Assembly (NCBI GenBank): GCA_030596225.1
Contig: JAUVKO010000114.1
Span: 1 to 6,923, forward strand
Direction of reading: 5' to 3'
DNA: 6,923 nt
DNA from: Fidelibacterota bacterium
GTDB lineage: Bacteria > Fidelibacterota > UBA8477 > JABMPR01
Made by a program: the position numbers and the translations under genes. Below are positions 1 through 6,495 of the stretch, in pieces (within the stretch, counting starts at the first letter, position 1; the number at the start of each line of letters is the position of its first letter). The notes beneath the pieces were generated by a model. The model saw only the letters and a program-made list of their open reading frames with translations. It had not been told where the DNA came from and ran no database searches.

Positions 1-940
1 AGAGTATAAAGAAGCCAACGAACTTCTGATGAGAGCCCTGGACCAAGCCGTTGAATTTGACTATCCGTTTATTGTTGAGCAGGTGAAAAACTCCTATGGC
101 TATGTTTTGTACAGTATGGGTGAGGCCAGTGAAGCTCGAGAAATATTTCTAGGGCTGATCCCGGGCATAGAGAGCAAATATCTCAAGTCCACCATTCTTG
201 AGAATCTGACTCTGATTCATTATGATGAGAAAGAATATAATACTGCTACTGAGTATTTGGCTCAGGCTATAGAACATAGCCAAAAATATGATATTCTTTC
301 GCTGATCCCGGATGAATGCCTGTTTATGGGTGACCTTTATCGAGAGAAGTTACAACACCCGGAACTGGCGACCCATTATTATAACATCGGGTCCCAGGCA
401 GCTCTCAGAATGACAGAGTTTGGTTTTAGCTTAAAGGGAGACCGTTTAAAGGTCGTAAAACGCTTTGAGAATCGTCCCAGGGTTGGCTATAGCCTACCGG
501 AATCACTCGGCCAACAAGTTGAGCCTTTTGCTTTTGCAAGTGGTAAGACTTGGAAACAAATCAATGACCTGTTTCAATTTCAGTTGATCAAAAACCATCT
601 TGAATCAGGTAGTCATAGCGCTGACCTTCCCGATAAACTTGAATTGAAACCGAGTACCTACTATGCGATCAAGCGCCGCCTGGGTGAACACGGCTATGAT
701 TTTGCGGGAAATTCTTCAGAATTGCTGACATTTATCAAGCAACCTGAACTGCTTGCACTCAAGTCTTACGTGCATGACCTTTCTGATCTGACCTGGAGTA
801 CGGCTAATCGACGTTTTGAAAAGGAGATTATTGAGTACTTGTTCAAACAAGTTGGCTATCAGAAGACCAGGCTTGCTGAAGAGTTGGATGTCAGCTATCC
901 CACAGTGCTTCAAAAAACAAAATCGTTAAAGAAGATATAA
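1..940 (+). CDS. TPR-repeat regulator with two Fis-like HTH units, 5' partial
   Basis: The reading frame is open to the left edge: the codons from base 2 read EYKEANELL straight into the Met at 29, which is the helix B pattern of a tetratricopeptide repeat. The Met at 29 is therefore internal and the gene starts outside the window. Numbering from that Met, residues 1-130 are TPR-like helical pairs (for example NSYGYVLYSMGEASEAREIF, then EKEYNTATEYLAQAIEHS). Residues 177-219 (LFQFQLIKNHL...STYYAIKRRL) look like a degenerate Fis/HTH_8 fold. Residues 263-303 (FEKEIIEYLF...KTRLAEELDVSYPTVLQKTK) are a clearer Fis-type helix-turn-helix of the kind that ends NtrC-family activators. There is no AAA+ ATPase domain in the visible part. 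It is probably a cytoplasmic DNA-binding regulator whose TPRs sense a partner protein. Any N-terminal kinase or ATPase domain would lie off-window. Its targets are unknown. The gene ends 68 bases before a strong terminator. Confidence 0.8.
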   Translation, partial: EYKEANELLMRALDQAVEFDYPFIVEQVKNSYGYVLYSMGEASEAREIFLGLIPGIESKYLKSTILENLTLIHYDEKEYNTATEYLAQAIEHSQKYDILSLIPDECLFMGDLYREKLQHPELATHYYNIGSQAALRMTEFGFSLKGDRLKVVKRFENRPRVGYSLPESLGQQVEPFAFASGKTWKQINDLFQFQLIKNHLESGSHSADLPDKLELKPSTYYAIKRRLGEHGYDFAGNSSELLTFIKQPELLALKSYVHDLSDLTWSTANRRFEKEIIEYLFKQVGYQKTRLAEELDVSYPTVLQKTKSLKKI

Positions 941-983
941 TATTCTAGCACTTAAAGTATTGAGCTGTCATTTTTCAACATTC

Positions 984-1000
984 TATGTGATTCTCACATA
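984..1000. promoter_or_regulatory. Perfect palindrome, candidate operator
   Basis: TATGTGA-TTC-TCACATA is a perfect 7-base inverted repeat with a 3-base spacer. It sits in the gap after the TPR regulator and just before the terminator. The half-sites resemble CRP halves (TGTGA/TCACA), but CRP sites have a 6-base spacer, so this is not a standard CRP box. It could be an operator for another dimeric regulator, or a short hairpin at the transcript 3' end. Confidence 0.35.
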
Positions 1001-1008
1001 TCCTCCAA

Positions 1009-1039
1009 GAGCCCCGTCTGTTCGGGGCTCATACTTTTT
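1009..1039 (+). terminator. Intrinsic terminator of the TPR regulator gene
   Basis: GAGCCCCG (1009-1016) pairs perfectly with CGGGGCTC (1023-1030) around the 6-base loop TCTGTT. A five-T run follows at 1035-1039, after the short spacer ATAC. This is a GC-rich 8-bp stem with a U tract, the classic Rho-independent form. It separates the TPR regulator from the receiver/peptidase unit and implies the latter has its own promoter. Confidence 0.85.
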
Positions 1040-1053
1040 CACAAGTTTGCTAC

Positions 1054-1059
1054 TATAAA
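1054..1059 (+). promoter_or_regulatory. Possible -10 box for the receiver-prepilin peptidase unit
   Basis: TATAAA at 1054-1059 matches the sigma-70 -10 consensus at five of six bases and follows the terminator directly. I see no good -35 hexamer at the right spacing, because that position falls at the terminator's T tract. A promoter is expected somewhere in 1040-1130, because the terminator cuts read-through. This one would leave a leader of about 75-80 bases. Confidence 0.3.
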
Positions 1060-1143
1060 TATTAGGCAAGACCTGTAATAAATAGTATCATATCAGGATT
1101 GAGCCATCTTTTGGGGGACAGAAAAAAAGCTGAAGGATGTATT

Positions 1144-1509
1144 ATGCCAGGGAAACGAATTCTTATTGTTGATGATGAACGGTTTTTTATTGAACCAGTA
1201 AAGCGTCTATTGGAGAGTCTTGGATATGAGGTGTATGAAGCATATGATGGAATAACAGGACTATCAAAAGCCCGTGAGGTTCAACCTGACTTGATTATGT
1301 TAGATCTTATGCTTCCCGGAATGAATGGTTATCAAGTTTGCCGTTTGTTGAAATTTGATAAACAGTTTAAGAATACTCCGGTGATCATAGTATCAGCGAA
1401 GGATAGTGACCGGGACCGAGAAGTGGGAATCCAAAGTGGTGCTGAACTCTACTTGGTTAAGCCACTGAACTATCAGACCTTTCCAGCAGAATTAAAAGCA
1501 TTATTGTAA
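1144..1509 (+). CDS. Stand-alone CheY-like response regulator receiver
   Basis: A 121-residue protein that is a receiver domain from end to end with no output domain. It has the acidic pair Asp10-Asp11 (RILIVDDE), the phosphoacceptor Asp54 (DLIMLDLMLPGMNG), the switch Ser84 in VIIVSAKD, and Lys106 before Pro107 (LVKP). All residues needed for phosphorylation from a histidine kinase or Hpt protein are present. I chose the ATG at 1144 because AAGGA (1133-1137) lies 6 bases upstream and the protein then begins at the first beta strand. A TTG at 1099 would add 15 residues with no well-placed ribosome binding site. The prepilin peptidase gene follows after 10 bases, so the two are probably co-transcribed. 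By analogy with PilG/PilH-type receivers it may act on pilus function through protein contacts. That role is inferred from position only. Confidence 0.9.
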   Translation: MPGKRILIVDDERFFIEPVKRLLESLGYEVYEAYDGITGLSKAREVQPDLIMLDLMLPGMNGYQVCRLLKFDKQFKNTPVIIVSAKDSDRDREVGIQSGAELYLVKPLNYQTFPAELKALL

Positions 1510-1519
1510 GAACAGCCCG

Positions 1520-2287
1520 GTGATCGCATTTTTCATTATCCTTTTTGGATTGATCATTGGGAGCTTTCTAAATGTTGTGATCTATCGTTTCCCGCGAGGG
1601 GAGTCTATTGCTTTTCCAGCATCACATTGCCCGCATTGTGAGTATCAGATCAAACCCTGGGAAAATATTCCTGTTCTAAGTTACCTTTTTCTGGGTGGCA
1701 AATGTTCATCATGCAAAGCTCCCATTGCATCACGCTATCCCCTGGTGGAAGCACTTACAGCATTTGTCTTTTATCTTAGCTTCCTCAAGTTCGGTTTAAC
1801 TTGGGATCTACTTGTTTTCGCACTCTTTGGAGCTCTTTTGATCGCTATCGCCTTTATCGATATTGATCATATGATCATTCCTGATTCCATGATTATCATT
1901 GGTTTGATCCCGGGTTTTTACCTTTGGCTAAGCGGAGAGGGACAACCATTAAATTCGCATTTATTTGGTTTTATGGGCTTGGGTTTGAGTTTTTGGGTGA
2001 TCCGCAAAGTCGGGACTCTTGCTTTTAAAAAGGAAGCTATGGGTCTGGGTGATGTCAAATTTGCAGCGATGGCAGGTTGGGTATTAAGCTGGGATATAGG
2101 GCTGCTTTCTATGTTTTTAGCTTTTCTATCGGCAACTCTGCTCTTTACTGTCTTGATTCCCATGGGAGTGATAGACCGGAAACAGAAAATACCTTTTGGT
2201 CCCTTTCTCTGCATCGGAATCTGGTTGGGCCTTATGTGGGGCCGAGAGATCATTGACTGGTATTTAAATGCGTTTTTTGTTATGTAG
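1520..2287 (+). CDS. pilD: Prepilin peptidase / N-methyltransferase (type IV pilus or type II secretion)
   Basis: A 255-residue integral inner-membrane aspartic protease of family A24. These enzymes cut the leader from type IV prepilins and type II pseudopilins and methylate the new N-terminus. The start is FFIILFGLIIGSFLNVVIYR, typical of the family. A cytoplasmic domain follows with two CxxC pairs (Cys37/Cys40 in CPHC, Cys62/Cys65 in CSSC), as in the DiS_P_DiS domain. The protease motifs are FIDIDHMIIPD (Asp114, Asp116) and MGLGDVKF (Asp178), among several hydrophobic membrane segments. Length is close to the family norm. The GTG at 1520 is the only possible start: an in-frame TAA lies at 1493-1495 and no other start codon falls between. 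It has only a weak ribosome binding site, so translation may be coupled to the receiver gene ending 10 bases before. I use pilD as the general family name; whether it serves pili or secretion cannot be told here. Confidence 0.93.
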   Translation: MIAFFIILFGLIIGSFLNVVIYRFPRGESIAFPASHCPHCEYQIKPWENIPVLSYLFLGGKCSSCKAPIASRYPLVEALTAFVFYLSFLKFGLTWDLLVFALFGALLIAIAFIDIDHMIIPDSMIIIGLIPGFYLWLSGEGQPLNSHLFGFMGLGLSFWVIRKVGTLAFKKEAMGLGDVKFAAMAGWVLSWDIGLLSMFLAFLSATLLFTVLIPMGVIDRKQKIPFGPFLCIGIWLGLMWGREIIDWYLNAFFVM

Positions 2288-2312
2288 ACAAGGCTATTGT
2301 AAACGGCCTTGT
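2288..2312. terminator. Hairpin between convergent genes, possible weak terminator
   Basis: ACAAGGC (2288-2294) pairs with GCCTTGT (2306-2312) over a loop of about 11 bases, starting right after the prepilin peptidase stop codon. It sits where the plus-strand peptidase gene and the minus-strand Hpt gene converge, so it could serve both. Neither side carries a proper T run, so its strength as a terminator is doubtful. Confidence 0.45.
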
Positions 2313-2342
2313 TGATATATTATCTGCTTTATAAAACAAGTA

Positions 2343-2630
2343 TCAGGATAGAGCTTCATCCCAAACGGATTCAATTTTATCCAAAAGTGTTCCCAGTTCC
2401 GCATAGCTTTCTATTTCGATATTATTGCAAATCTCAGCACTGATTTGACTCAAGTTTTCAAATCCATAGCTAGTACCGGTACCCTTGATATTATGAGCAA
2501 ATTTGAAGACATCCTGATAAAGGCCGTCAATCAGATTGGATCGTACACCTGGTAAAGAGGTATTCAGATATTCTAAATATTCTTTGATTAAAGCTTGAAA
2601 TTCAGGTGACTGCATGAAATCATCGGTCAT
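2343..2630 (-). CDS. Stand-alone Hpt (histidine phosphotransfer) protein
   Basis: A 95-residue, mostly helical protein with the Hpt signature FAHNIKGTGTSYGF. His46 is the phospho-accepting histidine, followed by the usual K-G and a later Gly-Phe. Hpt proteins pass phosphate between receivers in multistep phosphorelays and have no catalytic activity of their own. The whole protein is one Hpt domain, and no kinase or receiver is fused to it. I chose the ATG at 2630 because GAAGGA (2645-2640 on the minus strand) lies 9 bases upstream. A TTG at 2666 would add 12 residues that read through that ribosome binding site and lie outside the fold. The gene converges on the receiver/prepilin peptidase unit and is transcribed divergently from the GH13 gene. 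Its kinase and receiver partners are unknown; the nearby receiver is one candidate. Confidence 0.85.
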   Translation of the reverse strand: MTDDFMQSPEFQALIKEYLEYLNTSLPGVRSNLIDGLYQDVFKFAHNIKGTGTSYGFENLSQISAEICNNIEIESYAELGTLLDKIESVWDEALS

Positions 2631-2664
2631 AATAATTATTCCTTCATATCGAAATATTGGACTC

Positions 2665-2670
2665 AATATA
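2665..2670 (-). promoter_or_regulatory. Possible -10 box for the Hpt gene
   Basis: On the minus strand, 2670-2665 reads TATATT, five of six matches to the -10 consensus. It would give a leader of about 25-30 bases before the ATG at 2630. The hexamer 17 bases upstream (TTCTAG) is a poor -35, so this is tentative. Confidence 0.3.
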
Positions 2671-2794
2671 AAAGCCTCAAACCTGAACTAGAAGCTTAAT
2701 CATTTGTCATGAAACAATACCAGATAATGAAACAGGCTTAGTGCTTCAAATTAAATATGTGGGGAATTGGTTTAATACTGGTTCAGTTTCTCCT

Positions 2795-2824
2795 TTGTAT
2801 GCACTCAGATTTATATGTTATTAT
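2795..2824 (+). promoter_or_regulatory. Possible promoter for the GH13 gene
   Basis: TTGTAT (2795-2800) and TATTAT (2819-2824) are separated by 18 bases and resemble sigma-70 -35 and -10 boxes. They would start transcription about 25-30 bases before the ATG at 2858. Upstream in the same divergent gap, ATGAAACA occurs twice (2709-2716 and 2727-2734), 18 bases apart. The repeats may be incidental. Confidence 0.35.
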
Positions 2825-2845
2825 CAATAAGAATAAAAGAGACCC

Positions 2846-2851
2846 AAAGGA
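2846..2851 (+). promoter_or_regulatory. Ribosome binding site of the GH13 gene
   Basis: AAAGGA lies 6 bases before the ATG at 2858. This fixes the start of the long GH13 protein and shows that its N-terminal extension is translated from this codon. Confidence 0.7.
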
Positions 2852-2857
2852 CCCTGC

Positions 2858-5800
2858 ATGTTGAAAAAATTGTCCCCGGATTCAATGCTTGATCAAAACA
2901 GCTCAAGCTACCCCAGTCTGGAGTTTCACTTGCGAAATGCACTCGCAGAAGTAATGGATCTTAAGCTGCCTCTCTTTGCTCTGGAAAGCGGAAAATTCAA
3001 GATAGATTATCACGCCTTACAGAATCTGGTTCAAGTACTCAACGAAATTGATCCTGATCCACAGCTCAAGGCTAGTGAACTCAACGGGATGGGGCTTCTC
3101 ACACTCATTTCTCATAAAATTCTTAGGTTATATCGAAACCAGGTTAATCCTAAGTACATCCATGATCTCACTGAATATCTGGAACAGGAATTTGGTTCTT
3201 CGGATTTTGAAGAAGTCTTGAGTAACTATCTGACTGTTCTCCCTACAAACAGTCTAAAAACGATATCTGGTGGTGTTGAGGATTACCTGGAGGGTCATAG
3301 CCAGTCTGTACCGAATATTCATATTGTTGTGGAAGAACTGTTGGTTCACATCCTGGCTTTGAATAATCCTGCATTTGACAAATACAACATGATCTTTAAA
3401 GAAGCATTTCATGAGAGAATAAAAGATCCTGACAAACTGTTAAAAGCTATCGAAAACTGGTCAAAAACTAATATTGGCTTTGGAGCAGGTAAAAAAAGTA
3501 TCATGGGAATTCTGCTGGAACCCATGCTGGCTGCCCCTGAATCCATAAGCGGTCAATTAACCTACATTCAGTCAAACTGGAGCAATTATTTGGGTTCCCA
3601 TTTAGGGGATTTGCTTCGAGGACTTGATTTTTTCAAAGAGGAAAACCGATTTAGAGGCTTTGGCCCGGGTGAAACTCAAATTCCTGTTTACAGAGGTGAC
3701 CTATTAGAGGGTGAGTATTACAGTGAGGATAGTGATTGGATGCCTAGTGTGGTTATGATTGCCCGTAACACCTTGGTCTGGTTGGATCAACTGTCTAAGA
3801 AGTACCAACGTGAGATTAAGACCTTGAGCGATATACCTGATCAGGAACTGAATCTTTTAGCTCAACAGGGTTTTACAGTACTGTGGCTTATTGGACTTTG
3901 GAATCGTAGCGGCATTTCCAAAAAGATCAAACACTGGTGTGGGAATCCAGATGCAGAGTCTTCAGCTTACTCACTCAAAGAATATCAAATAGATTCTGCT
4001 ATTGGTGGACCTGGTGCTTTAGATAATCTGCGGCATAGAGCCTGGGAGCGAGGCATTCGACTAGCCAGTGATATGGTTCCCAATCATACCGGTTTGGATT
4101 CTGACTGGCTCAAGGAGCACCCCGAATGGTATATCACTGCCGCTGATTCACCGTTTCCCGCGTACAAATTTGATGGAGGTGATCTATCAACTGATCCTGA
4201 GATCAGTATTCATTTGGAAGATCACTATTACGATCGCAGTGATGCTGCTGTGGTTTTCAAGCATTACGATCATCGCAATGGTCAAAGTCGCTATGTCTAT
4301 CACGGTAATGATGGAACATCCATGCCCTGGAATGATACAGCCCAACTTAATTACTTGAACCCTGAGCTCAGGGAAGCAATCATCCAGACCATTCTGGAGG
4401 TAGCTCGCCAATTCAAAGTTATCCGCTTTGATGCTGCCATGACCCTGGCTAAAAAACATATCCAACGCTTATGGTATCCTGAACCCGGTTCTGGTGGAGA
4501 TATTCCATCCCGTTCTGCTTTCAGCATGAGTGGTGCTGAATTCAATGCAGCTATTCCTGCAGAATTTTGGAGGGAGGTTGTCGATCGTGTAGCTGTAGAA
4601 GTTCCGGATACCTTGCTGTTGGCTGAGGCTTTCTGGATGATGGAAGGGTACTTTGTGCGGACTCTCGGAATGCACCGTGTTTACAACAGCGCCTTTATGA
4701 ATATGCTAAAGATGGAAGAGAACTCTAAGTTTTTTGGGATGATTGCCAAAACCCTTGAATTTGATCCTCGCATTTTGCAGCGTTTTGTGAATTTTCTAAG
4801 TAATCCGGATGAAGACACAGCCATCGCACAGTTCGGTAAAGGCGATAAGTATTTCGGTGCCACTGTGCTTATGGTCACCTTACCGGGTTTACCCATGTTT
4901 GCCCATGCGCAGGTCGAAGGGTTTGAAGAGAAGTATGGTATGGAATATCGACGTGCTTACTGGGAAGAGACCCCTGATGAGGAACTGATCACTCGCCATA
5001 AACAGCAGATATTTCCATTAATGAAGAAACGCCATCTCTTCGCAGGGGCGAGTAATTTTAGATTATTTCCCATGCTTAACTCAGACGGGAATAGAGTTGA
5101 GAGTGTTTTTGCCTATTCGAATCGCAAGGGGGACGAGCGCTCACTGGTACTAGTCAACAATTCTTATTCAAGTCAGTCCGGTTGGATTAAAACGGCCATG
5201 CCCATAAACGTTGAACCAGCAGCCGACCATTCCAGGCTTGAGACAGATGATTTGATCTCTGCCTTATCCTTTACTGAAGACAATAATTCCTATGTCATTT
5301 TCCAGGATCAAATATCTAATCTCTGGTATATCCGGTCAATAAGTGAGATCAGTCAACAGGGACTCTATATGGAACTTGCCGGTTATGAATCACAGGTTTA
5401 TCTGAATTTCCAATTGGTGAATGATACTGAGTCTGACCAATGGTCTTCCATTTTTAACAAACTCAATGGAAAAGGGGTTAATGATTTTGCACCATTATTT
5501 CGTTCCATCGAATTGGAACCGGTGCAGCATCTTTTTGTGAATTTCCTGAAATTGATAGTTCATGATGAATTACCATCTCAGGATCATATTTTCATCAAAT
5601 TTGCTCCGCTATTTGAAGCAATGCTGGAGTTGGATGATATCAGCTTACTCATTGAGGAGACTAGAAAATACTCGGATAAATTTACTAAAGACCTTAGTGA
5701 ACTAATCAGAAATCTAAAAATCCGAAAAATTAAAATATCAGAAGATCTGCTGCAGGTGGCCGTTATTTTCTATTTAGCGCGCCAGTTGTCAGATGCAAAT

Positions 5801-6181
5801 GCTGGTCACGAAAACAATATGATGCAGCTCTATGAACTTCAAGAGTGTATCGATACGCTTAATAAGGGTGATTTGAATGAAAATATCCCGGGTTTGTTGC
5901 CAGTATTAGAATATGCAGACCGATTAAAAGCCCTCTTGACCCTAGATATTCAGGATTTTTTCACAGATCTATTTACTCATGGCGAAGTAACAGACTATTT
6001 CCTGATCAATGAAGTTGAGGGAAGTCACTGGTTCAATCAGGAACGGATGGAAATCTTCCTGAAATACTTTGAGATCTTGTTTATGGGGGCTTTAACTGAT
6101 GATAAGATCAGTACTATTTCACAAGCAATCCAAAGATCAGAATATCAATTAAACAAATTTCTGGATCAATTTAAGCTTTAG
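2858..6181 (+). CDS. Large cytoplasmic GH13 (alpha-amylase family) protein with helical N- and C-terminal extensions
   Basis: A 1107-residue protein, about twice the usual alpha-amylase length. Residues 1-300 are mostly helical and match no family I can name. The GH13 (beta/alpha)8 core begins near 306 (LVWLDQLSKKY) and 339 (FTVLWLIGLW). Region I is DMVPNHTG (405-412). Region II is VIRFDAAMTL, with Arg523 and nucleophile Asp525. Region III is LLLAEAF, with acid/base Glu590. Region IV reads SNPDED, with Asp651 as the third catalytic acid and Pro650 where His is usual (NHD). A beta-rich segment (about 762-850) follows, then a helical tail to 1107 that I cannot assign. The N-terminus (MLKKLSPDSMLDQN) has no signal peptide and there are no membrane segments, so it should act in the cytoplasm on an alpha-glucan or glucosyl donor. 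Hydrolase and transglycosylase activity cannot be told apart by sequence. From memory, long GH13 proteins with very similar core wording occur in several phyla, annotated only as alpha-amylase. It appears to be a single-gene transcript. Confidence 0.88.
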   Translation: MLKKLSPDSMLDQNSSSYPSLEFHLRNALAEVMDLKLPLFALESGKFKIDYHALQNLVQVLNEIDPDPQLKASELNGMGLLTLISHKILRLYRNQVNPKYIHDLTEYLEQEFGSSDFEEVLSNYLTVLPTNSLKTISGGVEDYLEGHSQSVPNIHIVVEELLVHILALNNPAFDKYNMIFKEAFHERIKDPDKLLKAIENWSKTNIGFGAGKKSIMGILLEPMLAAPESISGQLTYIQSNWSNYLGSHLGDLLRGLDFFKEENRFRGFGPGETQIPVYRGDLLEGEYYSEDSDWMPSVVMIARNTLVWLDQLSKKYQREIKTLSDIPDQELNLLAQQGFTVLWLIGLWNRSGISKKIKHWCGNPDAESSAYSLKEYQIDSAIGGPGALDNLRHRAWERGIRLASDMVPNHTGLDSDWLKEHPEWYITAADSPFPAYKFDGGDLSTDPEISIHLEDHYYDRSDAAVVFKHYDHRNGQSRYVYHGNDGTSMPWNDTAQLNYLNPELREAIIQTILEVARQFKVIRFDAAMTLAKKHIQRLWYPEPGSGGDIPSRSAFSMSGAEFNAAIPAEFWREVVDRVAVEVPDTLLLAEAFWMMEGYFVRTLGMHRVYNSAFMNMLKMEENSKFFGMIAKTLEFDPRILQRFVNFLSNPDEDTAIAQFGKGDKYFGATVLMVTLPGLPMFAHAQVEGFEEKYGMEYRRAYWEETPDEELITRHKQQIFPLMKKRHLFAGASNFRLFPMLNSDGNRVESVFAYSNRKGDERSLVLVNNSYSSQSGWIKTAMPINVEPAADHSRLETDDLISALSFTEDNNSYVIFQDQISNLWYIRSISEISQQGLYMELAGYESQVYLNFQLVNDTESDQWSSIFNKLNGKGVNDFAPLFRSIELEPVQHLFVNFLKLIVHDELPSQDHIFIKFAPLFEAMLELDDISLLIEETRKYSDKFTKDLSELIRNLKIRKIKISEDLLQVAVIFYLARQLSDANAGHENNMMQLYELQECIDTLNKGDLNENIPGLLPVLEYADRLKALLTLDIQDFFTDLFTHGEVTDYFLINEVEGSHWFNQERMEIFLKYFEILFMGALTDDKISTISQAIQRSEYQLNKFLDQFKL

Positions 6182-6335
6182 CGGAAACGTATACATCAAT
6201 TGATCATAAAAATCTATTATGTTCATAAATTGCAACTTATTCCCAAGCAAATGTTTCAAGTGATGCAGTAGCACTTGTATATACATTGTTGTAGTGACAG
6301 TTAAAATCATTAAACAAATAGCTGTCAACGATGCA

Positions 6336-6403
6336 TTGACTCAAAATTAATGTAACCCAAGCGATTTTAGAAAAAGGTCGTTGCCTCATAAATAATGTAA
6401 CCC
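6336..6403 (+). repeat. Two imperfect 23-base direct repeats, IS-end-like
   Basis: Copy 1 is 6336-6358 and copy 2 is 6381-6403, in the same orientation with starts 45 bases apart. Both follow TTGnCTCA-n6-AATGTAACCC and agree at 20 of 23 positions (counted by eye). Just before copy 1 the sequence reads TGTCAACG (from 6323). Repeated internal motifs beside a terminal TGT are a feature of IS21-family ends, where the transposase binds several copies. No transposase gene is present, so if this reading is right it is a relic or solo end. An alternative is a pair of regulator binding sites. Confidence 0.5.
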
Positions 6404-6415
6404 TTAAAGAGATAC

Positions 6416-6463
6416 ATGAATATGAGCAAAGTGTATCCTGTCAGAACAAGTTGGAGCAATTAG
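6416..6463 (+). pseudogene. Possible remnant start of a transposase ORF (15 codons)
   Basis: Just inside the direct repeats, an ATG at 6416 opens a 15-codon frame, MNMSKVYPVRTSWSN, ending at TAG (6461-6463). Only a weak ribosome binding site (AAAGAG, 6406-6411) precedes it. A short basic start beginning MSKVY at this distance from an IS end would suit an istA-like transposase N-terminus, but 15 residues are far too few to prove it. It may equally be chance. Confidence 0.2.
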
Positions 6464-6495
6464 CATGATTTTCTAAGAGATACTTTTGGGGAATA

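Larger units (their letters stand above)
6182..6495. other. Non-coding interval between convergent genes
   Basis: These 314 bases lie between the stop codons of the GH13 gene and the minus-strand gene at the right edge. I see no substantial ORF and no convincing T-tract terminator. Weak elements are the 10-base palindrome ATCAATTGAT (6195-6204) and a 6-bp hairpin, CAAGTG/CACTTG (6257-6277), without a T run. A second hairpin, TGGGGA/TCCCCA (6487-6506), overlaps the stop codon of the right-hand gene. The main content is the pair of IS-end-like direct repeats at 6336-6403. Confidence 0.6.

Noticed and set aside
984..1000. CRP binding site
   Set aside because: The half-sites fit but the spacer is 3 bases, not 6, so a CRP dimer would not fit in the usual way.
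1099..1143. Alternative TTG start for the receiver gene, adding 15 residues
   Set aside because: AGGA directly abuts the TTG with no spacer. The ATG at 1144 has AAGGA 6 bases upstream and matches the usual start of receiver domains.
1918..2253. Minus-strand open frame of 111 codons opposite the prepilin peptidase
   Set aside because: It lies opposite the membrane and catalytic part of a well-supported gene and has a shadow-like composition rich in Pro, Lys and Arg.
2631..2666. Alternative TTG start for the Hpt gene, adding 12 residues
   Set aside because: The added stretch contains the ribosome binding site for the ATG at 2630 and adds residues outside the Hpt fold.
4068..4896. Several open frames of 60-100 codons inside the GH13 gene on both strands
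   Set aside because: They lie within the strongest conserved part of the GH13 core, show no domain pattern, and are shadows of the real frame.
6257..6277. Hairpin CAAGTG/CACTTG as terminator of the GH13 gene
   Set aside because: The stem is only 6 bp with a 9-base loop and no T run. It is also about 75 bases past the stop codon.
6295..6327. TGACAG ... CTGTCA as paired ends of two adjacent insertion sequences
   Set aside because: It is only 6 bases of inverted match over a 21-base gap, and there are no internal repeats on the left side.
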